Notes under the pieces: generated by a model
What the model was told of the DNA's origin: nothing
The model's database searches: none
Seen by the model: the letters and a program-made list of their open reading frames with translations, nothing else
DNA from: an uncultured Spirochaetales bacterium
GTDB lineage: Bacteria; Spirochaetota; Spirochaetia; Sphaerochaetales; Sphaerochaetaceae
Assembly: GCA_902796335.1 (NCBI GenBank)
Contig: CADBOI010000153.1
Span: forward strand, 1-35,011
Direction of reading: 5' to 3'
DNA length: 35,011 nucleotides
Program-made: the position numbers and the translations under genes
Part shown: piece by piece, positions 7,908 through 15,488 of the stretch
Numbering within the stretch: position 1 is the first letter of the stretch
Layout of the letters: each line of letters begins with the position of its first letter

Positions 7908-8848
7908 AGGATATGGATATCGAGATGAGGCAGGCCTACTGCCGCACACTGATGGAGCTTGCTGCGGAGGATCCCCGCGTTGTGGTTCTTGAGGCTGACC
8001 TGATGAAGGCCTCCGGAACAATGCCGTTCAAGGATGCATTCGGAAAGCGAGCGATCGATGTCGGAGTAGCAGAGGCTGACATGGTCGGAATCGCAAGCGG
8101 TCTTTCCGTTCAGGGGTTCATCCCGTTCGCAGCCACATTCGGATGCTTTGCGGCCCGCAGGACGTTCGATCAGTTCTTCATCAGCAGCAACTACGCCAAG
8201 CTGAACGTGAAGCTTACAGGAACAGACCCGGGTGTCTCTGCCGTCTACAACGGCGGAACTCACATGCCGTTCGAGGATATAGGACTGATGCGCATGATAC
8301 CGGATCTCGTGATCCTGGAGCCGAGCGACGCCGCATCTGTCTGCGGTCTTGTCCGTGAGATGTACAAGCATCAGGGATGCTGCTATCTCAGGCTGCACCG
8401 CAAGAAGTCTCCCGCCATCTACGGTCCGGACGAGAAGTTCGAAATCGGAAAGGCAAAGCTTCTGAAGGATGGCAATGACGTTACGCTGATCGGTCTCGGC
8501 GCCGTGATGATGCAGGAGGTCCTCAAGGCCGCCGGACTTCTTGAAAAAGAGGGAATAAACGCCACAGTGATCGATGCTCTTTCGGTGAAGCCTCTGGACA
8601 GGGATCTGATCCTCGCCAAGGCCCGCGAGACCGGGGTTGTGGTCACATGTGAGAATCATCAGGTAGACGGAGGTCTTGGAATGGCCGTGACCAAGCTGCT
8701 TGCGGATGAGAACGTCTTCTGCAGGATGGGCTACATCGGTGTTCAGGACCGTTTCGGACAGGTGGGAAACCTGGATTATCTGGTCAAGGCATACAACCTT
8801 TCGGCCGATGACATCTGCGCCAAGGCAAAGTCGCTTCTGAAGAAATGA
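7895..8848 (+). CDS. sqwH: transketolase, C-terminal subunit; probable sulfofructose transketolase part
   Basis: A 317-residue Pyr-plus-C-terminal half of transketolase. VVVLEADL and 'IDVGVAEADMVGIASGLSVQ' hold the conserved Glu that activates thiamine diphosphate. FAATFGCFAARR is the pyrimidine-domain signature. 'TCENHQVDGGLGMAVTKLL' is the typical C-terminal-domain site. The ATG follows GGGGAGG (7881-7887) and overlaps the 3' end of the N-terminal subunit gene by 13 bp, so the subunits are translationally coupled. Together they would move a two-carbon ketol unit from sulfofructose and then sulfoerythrulose to glyceraldehyde-3-P, making xylulose-5-P twice. No xylulose-5-P-specific gene is near, so carbon probably enters the housekeeping pentose phosphate route. 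Confidence 0.85.
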   Translation: MAEVKDMDIEMRQAYCRTLMELAAEDPRVVVLEADLMKASGTMPFKDAFGKRAIDVGVAEADMVGIASGLSVQGFIPFAATFGCFAARRTFDQFFISSNYAKLNVKLTGTDPGVSAVYNGGTHMPFEDIGLMRMIPDLVILEPSDAASVCGLVREMYKHQGCCYLRLHRKKSPAIYGPDEKFEIGKAKLLKDGNDVTLIGLGAVMMQEVLKAAGLLEKEGINATVIDALSVKPLDRDLILAKARETGVVVTCENHQVDGGLGMAVTKLLADENVFCRMGYIGVQDRFGQVGNLDYLVKAYNLSADDICAKAKSLLKK

Positions 8849-8873
8849 AAAGGGAACAACAAGGAGAAATACT

Positions 8874-9347
8874 ATGAAAATCGCCATCGCATCCGATCTC
8901 AGCGGATATCCAATGAAGAAAGCAATCGTCGAGCATCTGAAGGAGAGGAGTGACATCGAGGTCCTGGACTTCGGCATCCCCAACGAGAACGAGCCGCATC
9001 CGTACGTCGAGCAGGCTCCCAAGGTATGCAAGGCCATCCAGAACGGAGAGGCGGAGAAGGGAATCCTGATCTGCGGAACAGGTCAGGGTATGGCAATTGT
9101 CGCCAACAAGCACAAGGGCATCTATGCCTGTGTGGTCGATTCAATCTTCTCCGGCGAGAGAGCCAAGATCATCAACAACGCCAACGTCATCACACTGGGC
9201 GGCTGGGTCACGGCACCGTTTCTTGGCTGCGAGATCGTGGATGCATGGCTTGCCATGAAGTTCACACAGAAGATGGAGTTCAAGAAGGACTTCCTGACCA
9301 AGAACTTCCACATTGTCGAGGACATTGAGAAGGAGAACTTCAAATGA
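8874..9347 (+). CDS. sqwI: RpiB/LacAB-family isomerase, probable 4-deoxy-4-sulfoerythrose isomerase
   Basis: A 157-residue RpiB-fold aldose-ketose isomerase. The catalytic base Cys67 sits in ILICGTGQG, and the NNANV motif is present. Two residues of true ribose-5-P isomerase B are missing: the His of SDHAG is Leu9 (SDLSG), and the ring-opening His before NNxNV (His99 of E. coli RpiB) is Ile100. A substrate that is already open-chain and not phosphorylated would explain both. 4-Deoxy-4-sulfoerythrose cannot close a furanose ring because it lacks a 4-hydroxyl. It sits 25 bp after the transketolase genes, with AAGGAG upstream. It should turn sulfoerythrose into sulfoerythrulose for the second transketolase round. 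Family certain, substrate inferred. Confidence 0.82.
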   Translation: MKIAIASDLSGYPMKKAIVEHLKERSDIEVLDFGIPNENEPHPYVEQAPKVCKAIQNGEAEKGILICGTGQGMAIVANKHKGIYACVVDSIFSGERAKIINNANVITLGGWVTAPFLGCEIVDAWLAMKFTQKMEFKKDFLTKNFHIVEDIEKENFK

Positions 9348-10522
9348 TCAGTTCCCCGCTCAGTCCGCTTAAGGTCATTGAGTGCAAGCACATCACAAAA
9401 GCCGTTCTCAGACGTATTTCCGGTACGGATGGAAAGATAGCAATTGTCACTGACAATGCCCCGATTGAGTCAAAAGCAAGGTTAATTGCATCATTCTCCA
9501 AGGATGAGGCTATTGTATTTGACAACGTCCAGCCAAATCCGCGTACAAGTGACATCATGCAGATGTTCGGTGACAAGGCATTCTCCACATGCTCCGTCAT
9601 AGTGGGAATCGGCGGTGGAAGCGTTCTTGACAGCGCCAAGGCACTTGCCATGCTCAGGACCAACGGAGGTGCTCTGGACGATTATCTGGGTAACTCTCCA
9701 AAGCGGAAGATAGAGAAGCGCTGCGCACCTCTGATCCTTCTTCCCACAACCGCGGGAACAGGAAGCGAGGTGACAAAGGTCGGTGTGTACACATCTGAAA
9801 ACGGACGCAAGTACACACTGGGATCTCCTCTGATGCACGCTCACAAGGCTGTCCTTGTCCAGGACTTCGTCGTCAAGGCTCCGCCGGCACTGGTGGCTTC
9901 GACAGGTCTTGATGCTCTGGACCATGCCTTTGAGTCCATCTGGAACAGGAACTCTGAGCCGGAGACCCTTGAGCTTTCGGTCAAAGCCGCAATAGAAGTC
10001 CTTTCAAATATCCGCACCATGTACGACTCAAGTGTTGCAATCATAGGTGGAAAGCCTGTGGACGAGGCAGCATATAGGGCTGCAAAACGCATGCTCCATG
10101 CTTCCTGCGTAGCCGGAATGGCATTCAACCTTACGGGAACCGCAGCAGGCCACGCATTGAGCTTTGTCCTGAGCGAGACATGGCATGTGCCCCACGGTAC
10201 CGCCTGCGCGTTCACCCTTAACGGTGTGTTCGCTCTGGCATGTCAGAATGACTGCACAAAGGAGTATCTTGCCAAGGTATCGAAGCATTTCCATCCGCAG
10301 CTGAGGACTGTGGACAAGCTTGTCAGCGCCCTTCAGAAGGACGTGGCCGAGCTTACCGTATACCTGAGACAGCCGCAGAAGTTCTCAGACCTTGGCATCG
10401 AGCTTACTCCGGACAAGATCGACTGCAACTTCGAGCGTTCGTTCGACGATCCGAAGATGTGGAACCAGCTTCCGGTTGCCACAAAGGAGAACATCTATCC
10501 GCTTCTGGAGGAGCTCTGCTGA
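9344..10522 (+). CDS. sqwF: iron-containing alcohol dehydrogenase, probable sulfoacetaldehyde reductase
   Basis: A 392-residue group III (iron-type) alcohol dehydrogenase. GIGGGSVLDSAKA (about residues 88-100) binds the NAD(P) pyrophosphate, and PTTAGTGSEV is the family signature. Metal ligands lie in LDALDHAFE and in 'AAGHALSFVLSETWHVPHGT'. The ATG overlaps the RpiB-like stop (ATGA) and has AAGGAG 9 bp upstream. Iron-type ADHs reduce sulfoacetaldehyde to isethionate in taurine-fermenting gut bacteria (SarD of Bilophila, TauF of Bifidobacterium), so the same reaction is the best assignment for the end of the SQ route. It would also regenerate NAD+ for glycolysis. Other aldehydes or ketoses cannot be excluded by sequence alone. 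Confidence 0.82.
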   Translation: MISSPLSPLKVIECKHITKAVLRRISGTDGKIAIVTDNAPIESKARLIASFSKDEAIVFDNVQPNPRTSDIMQMFGDKAFSTCSVIVGIGGGSVLDSAKALAMLRTNGGALDDYLGNSPKRKIEKRCAPLILLPTTAGTGSEVTKVGVYTSENGRKYTLGSPLMHAHKAVLVQDFVVKAPPALVASTGLDALDHAFESIWNRNSEPETLELSVKAAIEVLSNIRTMYDSSVAIIGGKPVDEAAYRAAKRMLHASCVAGMAFNLTGTAAGHALSFVLSETWHVPHGTACAFTLNGVFALACQNDCTKEYLAKVSKHFHPQLRTVDKLVSALQKDVAELTVYLRQPQKFSDLGIELTPDKIDCNFERSFDDPKMWNQLPVATKENIYPLLEELC

Positions 10523-11214
10523 TGGACAGGCTGTCGCTTCTCAGACAGAAAAATCCGGGTCTTGTGATCCACACGGTTGACGAGAAGATATTCTCCCGTT
10601 ACGCCCGTGTGGTCAACTCCCCGGTTTTTGAAGACATAGCCGCATACATAGACCGCACCACCACCGTTCCCGAGCGCAACACTTATGTCGCCGACATCCC
10701 TGAACTGCACACAAAGGAGAACGACGAGGCTCTTTGTGCTTTTTACGGTGGTCTTGTTCCTCAGATAGGTTACTGCAACGGCCCCAACTTCTCAATGAAC
10801 GGATGCGAGTACCACAAGGGTCCGGAGCTGACCATTGCCATCACAGACTGTCTGATGTGGTGGGTTCTTCCCGAGGATTTGGTTGATTTTGACCATGTTG
10901 ATTCCTCAAAGGCCGAAGTCTTCTACATTCCCAAGGGATGTGCGTTTCTCCTTAAGCCGGAGATTCTGCACCTTGCACCCTGTAAAGTGGATAAAAACGG
11001 ATACAAGACAGTGATCATCCTTCCGATGGGCACCAACAGCCCGATCGATCCTGACCTGAAGGCCTCAATCAAGGCCAACGGAGATCCGGAATCCGGGATA
11101 CTACACATGTCCAACAAGTACATAATCACCCACAAGGACTGGCAGCCTCTTGTGAGCCAGGGAGTCCATATAGGGCTTCTGGGCGAGAACCGCAGGGTGA
11201 ATCCCATATCCTGA
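10522..11214 (+). CDS. DUF4867 family protein, cupin-like, function unknown
   Basis: A 230-residue protein. The start is the ATG at 10522, sharing a base with the ADH stop (TGATG), with GGAGGAG upstream. The upstream extension to 10459 lies inside the ADH gene and is rejected. The sequence matches what I remember of DUF4867: QIGYCNGPNFSMNGCEYHKG, an AITDCLMWW strand, 'AEVFYIPKGCAFLL', LHLAPCKV and VIILPMGTNSP. The Glu-Tyr-His triple and the LHLAPC His suggest a cupin metal site. DUF4867 genes often accompany sugar-isomerase operons. Here it could be an SQ mutarotase, an isomerase or an accessory protein; I cannot choose. It is the only member of the operon with no assigned step. Confidence 0.75.
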   Translation: MDRLSLLRQKNPGLVIHTVDEKIFSRYARVVNSPVFEDIAAYIDRTTTVPERNTYVADIPELHTKENDEALCAFYGGLVPQIGYCNGPNFSMNGCEYHKGPELTIAITDCLMWWVLPEDLVDFDHVDSSKAEVFYIPKGCAFLLKPEILHLAPCKVDKNGYKTVIILPMGTNSPIDPDLKASIKANGDPESGILHMSNKYIITHKDWQPLVSQGVHIGLLGENRRVNPIS

Positions 11215-11215
11215 T

Positions 11216-11962
11216 ATGTCAGCGGCAGTTCTTTCCGGCATAGTCGTATTCTTCTCGTTCACGCTTGAGGTCATAACGGGCTTCGGGGGAGCCGTGACTG
11301 CGGTTTCGTTCGTCACAGCGCTTCTTGGAATGCATACGGGGGTTGTGATCCTGACCATGATCGCCATAATCCCGCAGCTTTCCGTAATCATAAGGAACTG
11401 GAGGAAGATAGACTGGAAGAACTACCTGATTATTGTCGGTCTGATGTTCCCTTTCCTGTTCGTGGGAAGGGCCCTTCAGTCCATGGTGGATACGGCAATT
11501 CTCAAGAAGATACTTGCGTGCTTCATAATCGCGGTATCAGTGTTCAGGCTTGTGCAGTTCTACATCCTTTCCCGCCGCAGGGGTTCGGCAGAGGAAGGGG
11601 AGAAGGCCGATGTGAAGTGGTACTCCTACCTTGCTCTGGTCGGAGCCGGAGTGATTCACGGAATGTTTTCCTCAGGCGGACCTCTTGCAATCATCTATTC
11701 CTCGTCCGCAATAAAGGACAGGGACAGCTTCCGCTCGACAATGTGCATGCTGTGGGTGACGCTCAACTCGATTCTGACAGTTTCCTATGCTCTTGACGGC
11801 TCGATAACCACAGAGATGTTGCGAATTGCCCTGGTCATGATTCCGTTTGTTATTGGAGGAATCATTGCCGGAAATCTGATTGTAAGAAGAGTCAACAATA
11901 AGGGTTTCTCAGTAGTCGTTTATGCCTGTTTGTTGGTAACAGGCATATTCCTATTGGTTTAA
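11216..11962 (+). CDS. TauE/SafE family exporter, probable isethionate/sulfonate exporter
   Basis: A 248-residue membrane protein with about 7-8 hydrophobic helices. The N-terminal repeat contains FTLEVITGFGGAVTAVSF, and the second repeat contains 'GVIHGMFSSGGPLAIIY', matching the two GxGGG/SSGGP-type repeats of the TauE/SafE (DUF81) family. These proteins export C2/C3 sulfonates and are standard partners of sulfoglycolysis, because the sulfonate end product must leave the cell. It begins 1 bp after the DUF4867 stop with no strong Shine-Dalgarno, so it probably depends on coupling. Its stop overlaps the convergent ROK gene stop (shared TTAA at 11959-11962). Confidence 0.82.
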   Translation: MSAAVLSGIVVFFSFTLEVITGFGGAVTAVSFVTALLGMHTGVVILTMIAIIPQLSVIIRNWRKIDWKNYLIIVGLMFPFLFVGRALQSMVDTAILKKILACFIIAVSVFRLVQFYILSRRRGSAEEGEKADVKWYSYLALVGAGVIHGMFSSGGPLAIIYSSSAIKDRDSFRSTMCMLWVTLNSILTVSYALDGSITTEMLRIALVMIPFVIGGIIAGNLIVRRVNNKGFSVVVYACLLVTGIFLLV

Positions 11963-13152
11963 GATTCAAAAAAGGCGTCTATGACAAGGTCGGATGCTCC
12001 AGCCTGAGCAACCACATTGTCATATGCCATTGCAAACACGCTGGGTATCCTGTTTTGGAAATAGTCCCTGGCGCCTTTGTAAAGAATCCTGATTTTTTCG
12101 GCAAGGGTCTCGGCCACGAAGATAGACGGACAGATTATGAGGAACGAATCCGGAGACAGCGATCTCTGGATGGTCTTCATTCCCGAGTACATATAGAAAG
12201 CCGCCTTTTCAAGGATTGCATCGGCCTTGGGTTCCTTGATGTCCGTAATCGAGGAGAACAGGACTGAATCCTGGGTTTTTCCGCCAATCTGGGCATTCAG
12301 TTCCAGCATATAGGCCTGAAGACAACCCTTGAGTCCGCAGCTGCAGAGCGGTCCGTCGAAGCTTACGGGAATGTGTCCGGCCTCAAGGGAGGTTCCGTCG
12401 GCGGCTGTGTAGATGCCGTTCTCGGAGACCATGGCTCCGTTTACTCCTCCTCTGACTAGGAAGGCGAACATTGCCTTTCCCGGATCCTTGTCGCCGTATC
12501 TGTATACCGAGGAGGCCAAGGCGCTGCAGTTGTTGTGGACAAGAACACGGTAGCCCAGACTCTTCTCCACGGCTTCCTTGAGGGGATAGTTCTCCATTCC
12601 CTTAATTCTGGAATAATAGACGACGGAACCGGTGGCCACGTTGACCTTTCCGGGAGCGGCGATTCCGATTCCTGCAATCTTTTCGTCGGGAATCCCAAGT
12701 TCGGAAACGGCCATGCGCGTCAGGCTGCAGATCAATTCCTCAACCTTGGCGGCATCTACGCTGTCGTCCAGCATCTCCATGTGGGAGTAGATGCGCTGGC
12801 GGTTGAAGTTGAAGACTCCGAGCGAGAGGCATGAGGACCAGAACTCTATTCCTATTGAATAGACAGCGTCAGGACAGACGGTATAGTAGACAGGGTGGCG
12901 GCCCTTGCGGGATTCGGGTATGGTCCTGGAGGACTGGCAGGGTGTGATGTAGCCGTTCTGCTCAAGATAGGAGAAAACCCTGAAGACCGACGGAGCTTTA
13001 AGACCTATGTTTGTGACAATGTCCGACTGTGACGCCCCGCCATGGTTTCTTGATGCATAGATTGCCGATAGAACGGCCATGATGTTCCTGTGTCTGATAT
13101 CCGTTGCCCTTACCGGATCGATGCCTGTCTGAATGCTGTCGTTGGTAATCAT
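11959..13152 (-). CDS. ROK family transcriptional repressor of the sulfo-TK regulon
   Basis: A 397-residue NagC/XylR-type ROK regulator. An N-terminal winged HTH covers about 20-75 ('GGASQSDIVTNIGLKAPSVF'). The ROK domain follows, with the EAGHI His and the zinc cluster CSCGLKGC. The phosphate-loop motif of ROK kinases (DxGxT) is degenerate (IGIEFWSS), so it should not be a sugar kinase. It is divergent from the binding-protein gene, and the 130-bp gap carries operator copy 2. Copy 1 is on the operon it converges with. The likely inducer is SQ or a pathway intermediate. It has no Shine-Dalgarno; a TAGAAT box ends 7 bp before its ATG. Confidence 0.9.
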   Translation of the reverse strand: MITNDSIQTGIDPVRATDIRHRNIMAVLSAIYASRNHGGASQSDIVTNIGLKAPSVFRVFSYLEQNGYITPCQSSRTIPESRKGRHPVYYTVCPDAVYSIGIEFWSSCLSLGVFNFNRQRIYSHMEMLDDSVDAAKVEELICSLTRMAVSELGIPDEKIAGIGIAAPGKVNVATGSVVYYSRIKGMENYPLKEAVEKSLGYRVLVHNNCSALASSVYRYGDKDPGKAMFAFLVRGGVNGAMVSENGIYTAADGTSLEAGHIPVSFDGPLCSCGLKGCLQAYMLELNAQIGGKTQDSVLFSSITDIKEPKADAILEKAAFYMYSGMKTIQRSLSPDSFLIICPSIFVAETLAEKIRILYKGARDYFQNRIPSVFAMAYDNVVAQAGASDLVIDAFFES

Positions 13153-13159
13153 AGTTTAG

Positions 13160-13188
13160 ATTCTAATATCAAAACACGCTGTTCGGAA
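13160..13188 (-). promoter_or_regulatory. probable leaderless promoter of the ROK gene
   Basis: On the minus strand, TTCCGA (13188-13183), 17 bp, TAGAAT (13165-13160), then 7 bp to the ATG. The -35 match is poor; the -10 is good. An 11-bp palindrome, TTAGATTCTAA (13156-13166), covers the -10 and may be an autoregulatory site. Confidence 0.4.
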
Positions 13189-13200
13189 AGCGTTTTTTTC

Positions 13201-13229
13201 TTTACAAAAGTAAATTGCCATGTGATACT
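13201..13229 (+). promoter_or_regulatory. promoter of the SQ ABC transporter/sulfoquinovosidase operon
   Basis: TTTACA (13201-13206), 17 bp, GATACT (13224-13229). The -35 box and spacing are identical to the catabolic operon promoter at 5677. The start is expected near 13236, about 46 bp before the ATG, with AAAGGAGAG as Shine-Dalgarno. Confidence 0.75.
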
Positions 13230-13244
13230 TTCAGTAAGAAAATA
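13226..13244. promoter_or_regulatory. 19-bp palindromic operator, copy 2
   Basis: TACTTTCAGTAAGAAAATA differs from copy 1 (5702-5720) at one base, so 6 of 7 arm pairs are kept. The identical stretch runs 3 further bases (ATTG) on its right flank. It sits on the -10 box between the ROK gene and its divergent target operon. Confidence 0.75.
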
Positions 13245-13282
13245 ATTGTTTTTCTTCATCGATAAAAAAAGGAGAGAAAAAG

Positions 13283-14533
13283 ATGAAAAAACTCACAATC
13301 GCATTTCTGATGCTCGCTCTTGTGCTTTCATTCACGTTTGCACAGGGCTCTTCAGAGAGTTCAAACAAAGAAGTTGAGCTTAAGTTCGTCACATGGTGGA
13401 CAGGAACCGATACAAAGGGTCCGTATGTCGAGCAGATCGTCAAGGACTTCAACGAGGCTCATGCCGGAAAGATCCATGTCACCCTCGAGGGAACAAACGA
13501 TGCCGACGGCATCTTCACTCAGATCATGACACAGCTCGGTGCCGGAAACCCGCCGGACATCTTCTCCGTCAAGCCGCAGGCAGAGTTCTACGGATACTAT
13601 GACAGCAACCTCCTGATGGACTTCGCAGCCGATCTCAAGGGAGAGTGGGGCGGACAGTTCGCAGAGGGCATTGTCGCTTCAACAACAATCAACGGCGAGA
13701 CAAAGTCACTTCCTTACGAGATGGCCTATGTCCCAATCTGGTACAACATGGACATCCTCAACGCCGTAGGAATCACAAAAGCTCCCGAGACAATGGATGA
13801 GTTCTGGGCAATGTGCGAGAAGGTCACCAAGGCCGGATACTACGCAACAGCTCAGATGACCGGTGGAACTAACGCATGGTTCTCAATGCTCTGGTACACA
13901 TCCATCTGCGGATCTATCGGCGGTGCAGGTGCATTCGACAACATCAAGAACGACTGGGCTACCAATCCTGTCTACGTCCAGGCAGCCGAGATCCTCTGCA
14001 AGATGGTCAGAGAGTACACGACTCCGGATGTCATCGGAGCCACAGCTCCTGTCGCAAACAGCCACTTCAAGGGCGGAGAGACAGCAGCTTACCTCAACGG
14101 ACCGTGGTGGATTGCAAACCTTGACGATGCACGCCAGGCAACAACAGAGTTCGCATTCTTCCCGACAATCAACTACAAAGACGTCCTGATCGGTTCAGTC
14201 CAGTCCAACCTTGCCGCAGCAAACACAAAGGATCCCGCAAAGAGAGCCGCTGTCATCGAGTTCCTTAAGTACTTCACAACAGCTCAGAACGCACAGCTTG
14301 TCTCCAACGCTGGTTCTGTCCTCGCAGTCAAGTACGAGCCTCTGGCAAATTCCTCCAAGCTCGCAAAGGACCTCCAGGCAAGAATCAATGAGGCTTCCGG
14401 CTTCATCGCCTACTGGGAGAACTGCATCGGAACAAGCGATGTCGTAGCGGAGTTCGGTCAGGCTCTCGCAGCCATGATCCAGGGCGCTCTCACACCGCAG
14501 CAGTTCGTCGCACAGATCGCAAATGTGATGTGA
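13283..14533 (+). CDS. sugar ABC transporter substrate-binding protein, probable sulfoquinovoside binder
   Basis: A 416-residue extracytoplasmic solute-binding protein of the UgpB/MalE type (COG1653). A Sec signal peptide covers about residues 1-21 (KK, hydrophobic core, FTFAQG). No Cys follows, so it is not a typical lipoprotein, as in many spirochaete sugar binders. The mature part has the family pattern 'LPYEMAYVPIWYNMDIL' and 'GPWWIANLDDA'. It follows a regulated promoter and an AAAGGAG Shine-Dalgarno, and precedes two permeases. The substrate should be a sulfoquinovoside such as sulfoquinovosyl glycerol, because the operon ends in a sulfoquinovosidase. That specificity is inferred; binding residues cannot be mapped by eye. 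Confidence 0.88.
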   Translation: MKKLTIAFLMLALVLSFTFAQGSSESSNKEVELKFVTWWTGTDTKGPYVEQIVKDFNEAHAGKIHVTLEGTNDADGIFTQIMTQLGAGNPPDIFSVKPQAEFYGYYDSNLLMDFAADLKGEWGGQFAEGIVASTTINGETKSLPYEMAYVPIWYNMDILNAVGITKAPETMDEFWAMCEKVTKAGYYATAQMTGGTNAWFSMLWYTSICGSIGGAGAFDNIKNDWATNPVYVQAAEILCKMVREYTTPDVIGATAPVANSHFKGGETAAYLNGPWWIANLDDARQATTEFAFFPTINYKDVLIGSVQSNLAAANTKDPAKRAAVIEFLKYFTTAQNAQLVSNAGSVLAVKYEPLANSSKLAKDLQARINEASGFIAYWENCIGTSDVVAEFGQALAAMIQGALTPQQFVAQIANVM

Positions 14534-14546
14534 TTTCAAATCTTCG

Positions 14547-14582
14547 CAAGACAGGGGCCCTCGGTGGTCCCTGTCTTGTTTT
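14547..14582 (+). terminator. intra-operon hairpin (partial terminator/mRNA stabiliser)
   Basis: A perfect 10-bp stem CAAGACAGGG (14547-14556) / CCCTGTCTTG (14569-14578), extendable by 2-3 pairs to a 6-nt loop, followed by TTTT. It sits between the binding-protein and permease genes. That is the usual place for a hairpin that makes the binding protein more abundant than the membrane subunits. Confidence 0.8.
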
Positions 14583-14594
14583 CAAGGAATGTCT

Positions 14595-15476
14595 ATGAGC
14601 AGGAATCTAGCTGAAAGGAAATTCAACAGGAACTGGAAGGGCATACTGCTTTTCCTTCTTCCGGCCTTTGTTCTTTACGGACTGTTTTTCATTTACCCCA
14701 TATTCACCGTCATATTCACAAGTCTGACGGACTGGTCCAACTTCAGGACCATGCACTTCGCGGGTTTCAAGAACTATTCAAACCTCTTCAAGAATCCTAC
14801 ATTCCTGAAAGCAATAAGGAACAACTTCATATGGGCGTTCGTACTGGCCTTTGTTCAGGTTCCCATTGCAATGACCATGGCCCTTGTACTTGCCCGCAAG
14901 CCGAAGGGCTGGAAACTGTTCAGAACAGTCTACTTCCTTCCCACCGTCATCTCGGGATCCGCCCTTGCAATGATGTGGAAGGCTGTCTACAACCCGACGA
15001 ACGGCGTCCTCAACGCCATTCTGGGTATCTTCAGTGCCAACAACGGCACCAACTGGCTGGGTGACATGAATACGGCACTGGTAGCCGTCATTGTCCAGCA
15101 GGTCTTCTATTTCGGATATTTCATGGTGATCATCTTCGCATCCAGACTCGGCATAGACGACACCATGTATGAAGCTGCCATGATAGACGGAGCCAACGTC
15201 TGGCAGCAGGAGATACATGTCACGCTTCCTATGCTCAAGCCCGTTCTGATCACGGCCATAACCTTGGCCATGGCGTACGGATTCAGGCATTTCGAATCCA
15301 CATACCTCCTCACAGGAGGCGGACCCAACCACGTGACAGAGACCATGGGAACGTTCCTCTACACAAAGCTGTCCTCGGCCAAGTGGGCTGAAGGCAACTC
15401 GATAGGAACTACGATCATCCTCCTCGGAGGAATCATGATAAGTGTGATCCGCTCAGTCCTGAGCAGGGAAAAGTAA
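14595..15476 (+). CDS. ABC transporter permease, MalF/UgpA type
   Basis: A 293-residue inner-membrane permease with six hydrophobic segments (first at about 18-40). The EAA loop that contacts the ATPase is in 'YEAAMIDGANVWQQEIHVTL'. The start is the second ATG (14595), because AAGGA lies 6 bp before it; the ATG at 14589 directly abuts that Shine-Dalgarno. It pairs with the next permease and with the binding protein. No ATP-binding subunit is encoded in this window, so a shared MsmK/UgpC-type ATPase elsewhere must energise the complex. Confidence 0.92.
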   Translation: MSRNLAERKFNRNWKGILLFLLPAFVLYGLFFIYPIFTVIFTSLTDWSNFRTMHFAGFKNYSNLFKNPTFLKAIRNNFIWAFVLAFVQVPIAMTMALVLARKPKGWKLFRTVYFLPTVISGSALAMMWKAVYNPTNGVLNAILGIFSANNGTNWLGDMNTALVAVIVQQVFYFGYFMVIIFASRLGIDDTMYEAAMIDGANVWQQEIHVTLPMLKPVLITAITLAMAYGFRHFESTYLLTGGGPNHVTETMGTFLYTKLSSAKWAEGNSIGTTIILLGGIMISVIRSVLSREK

Positions 15477-15488
15477 GGAGGCATCGGA

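Noticed and set aside
7874-9037. 387-codon open frame on the minus strand
   Set aside because: It lies fully opposite the transketolase and RpiB-like genes, has no family motifs or Shine-Dalgarno, and is rich in Cys/His/Ser as antisense shadows are.
8874-9347. Housekeeping ribose-5-phosphate isomerase B
   Set aside because: The ring-opening His and the SDHAG His are both replaced, and the gene is locked inside the sulfo-TK operon.
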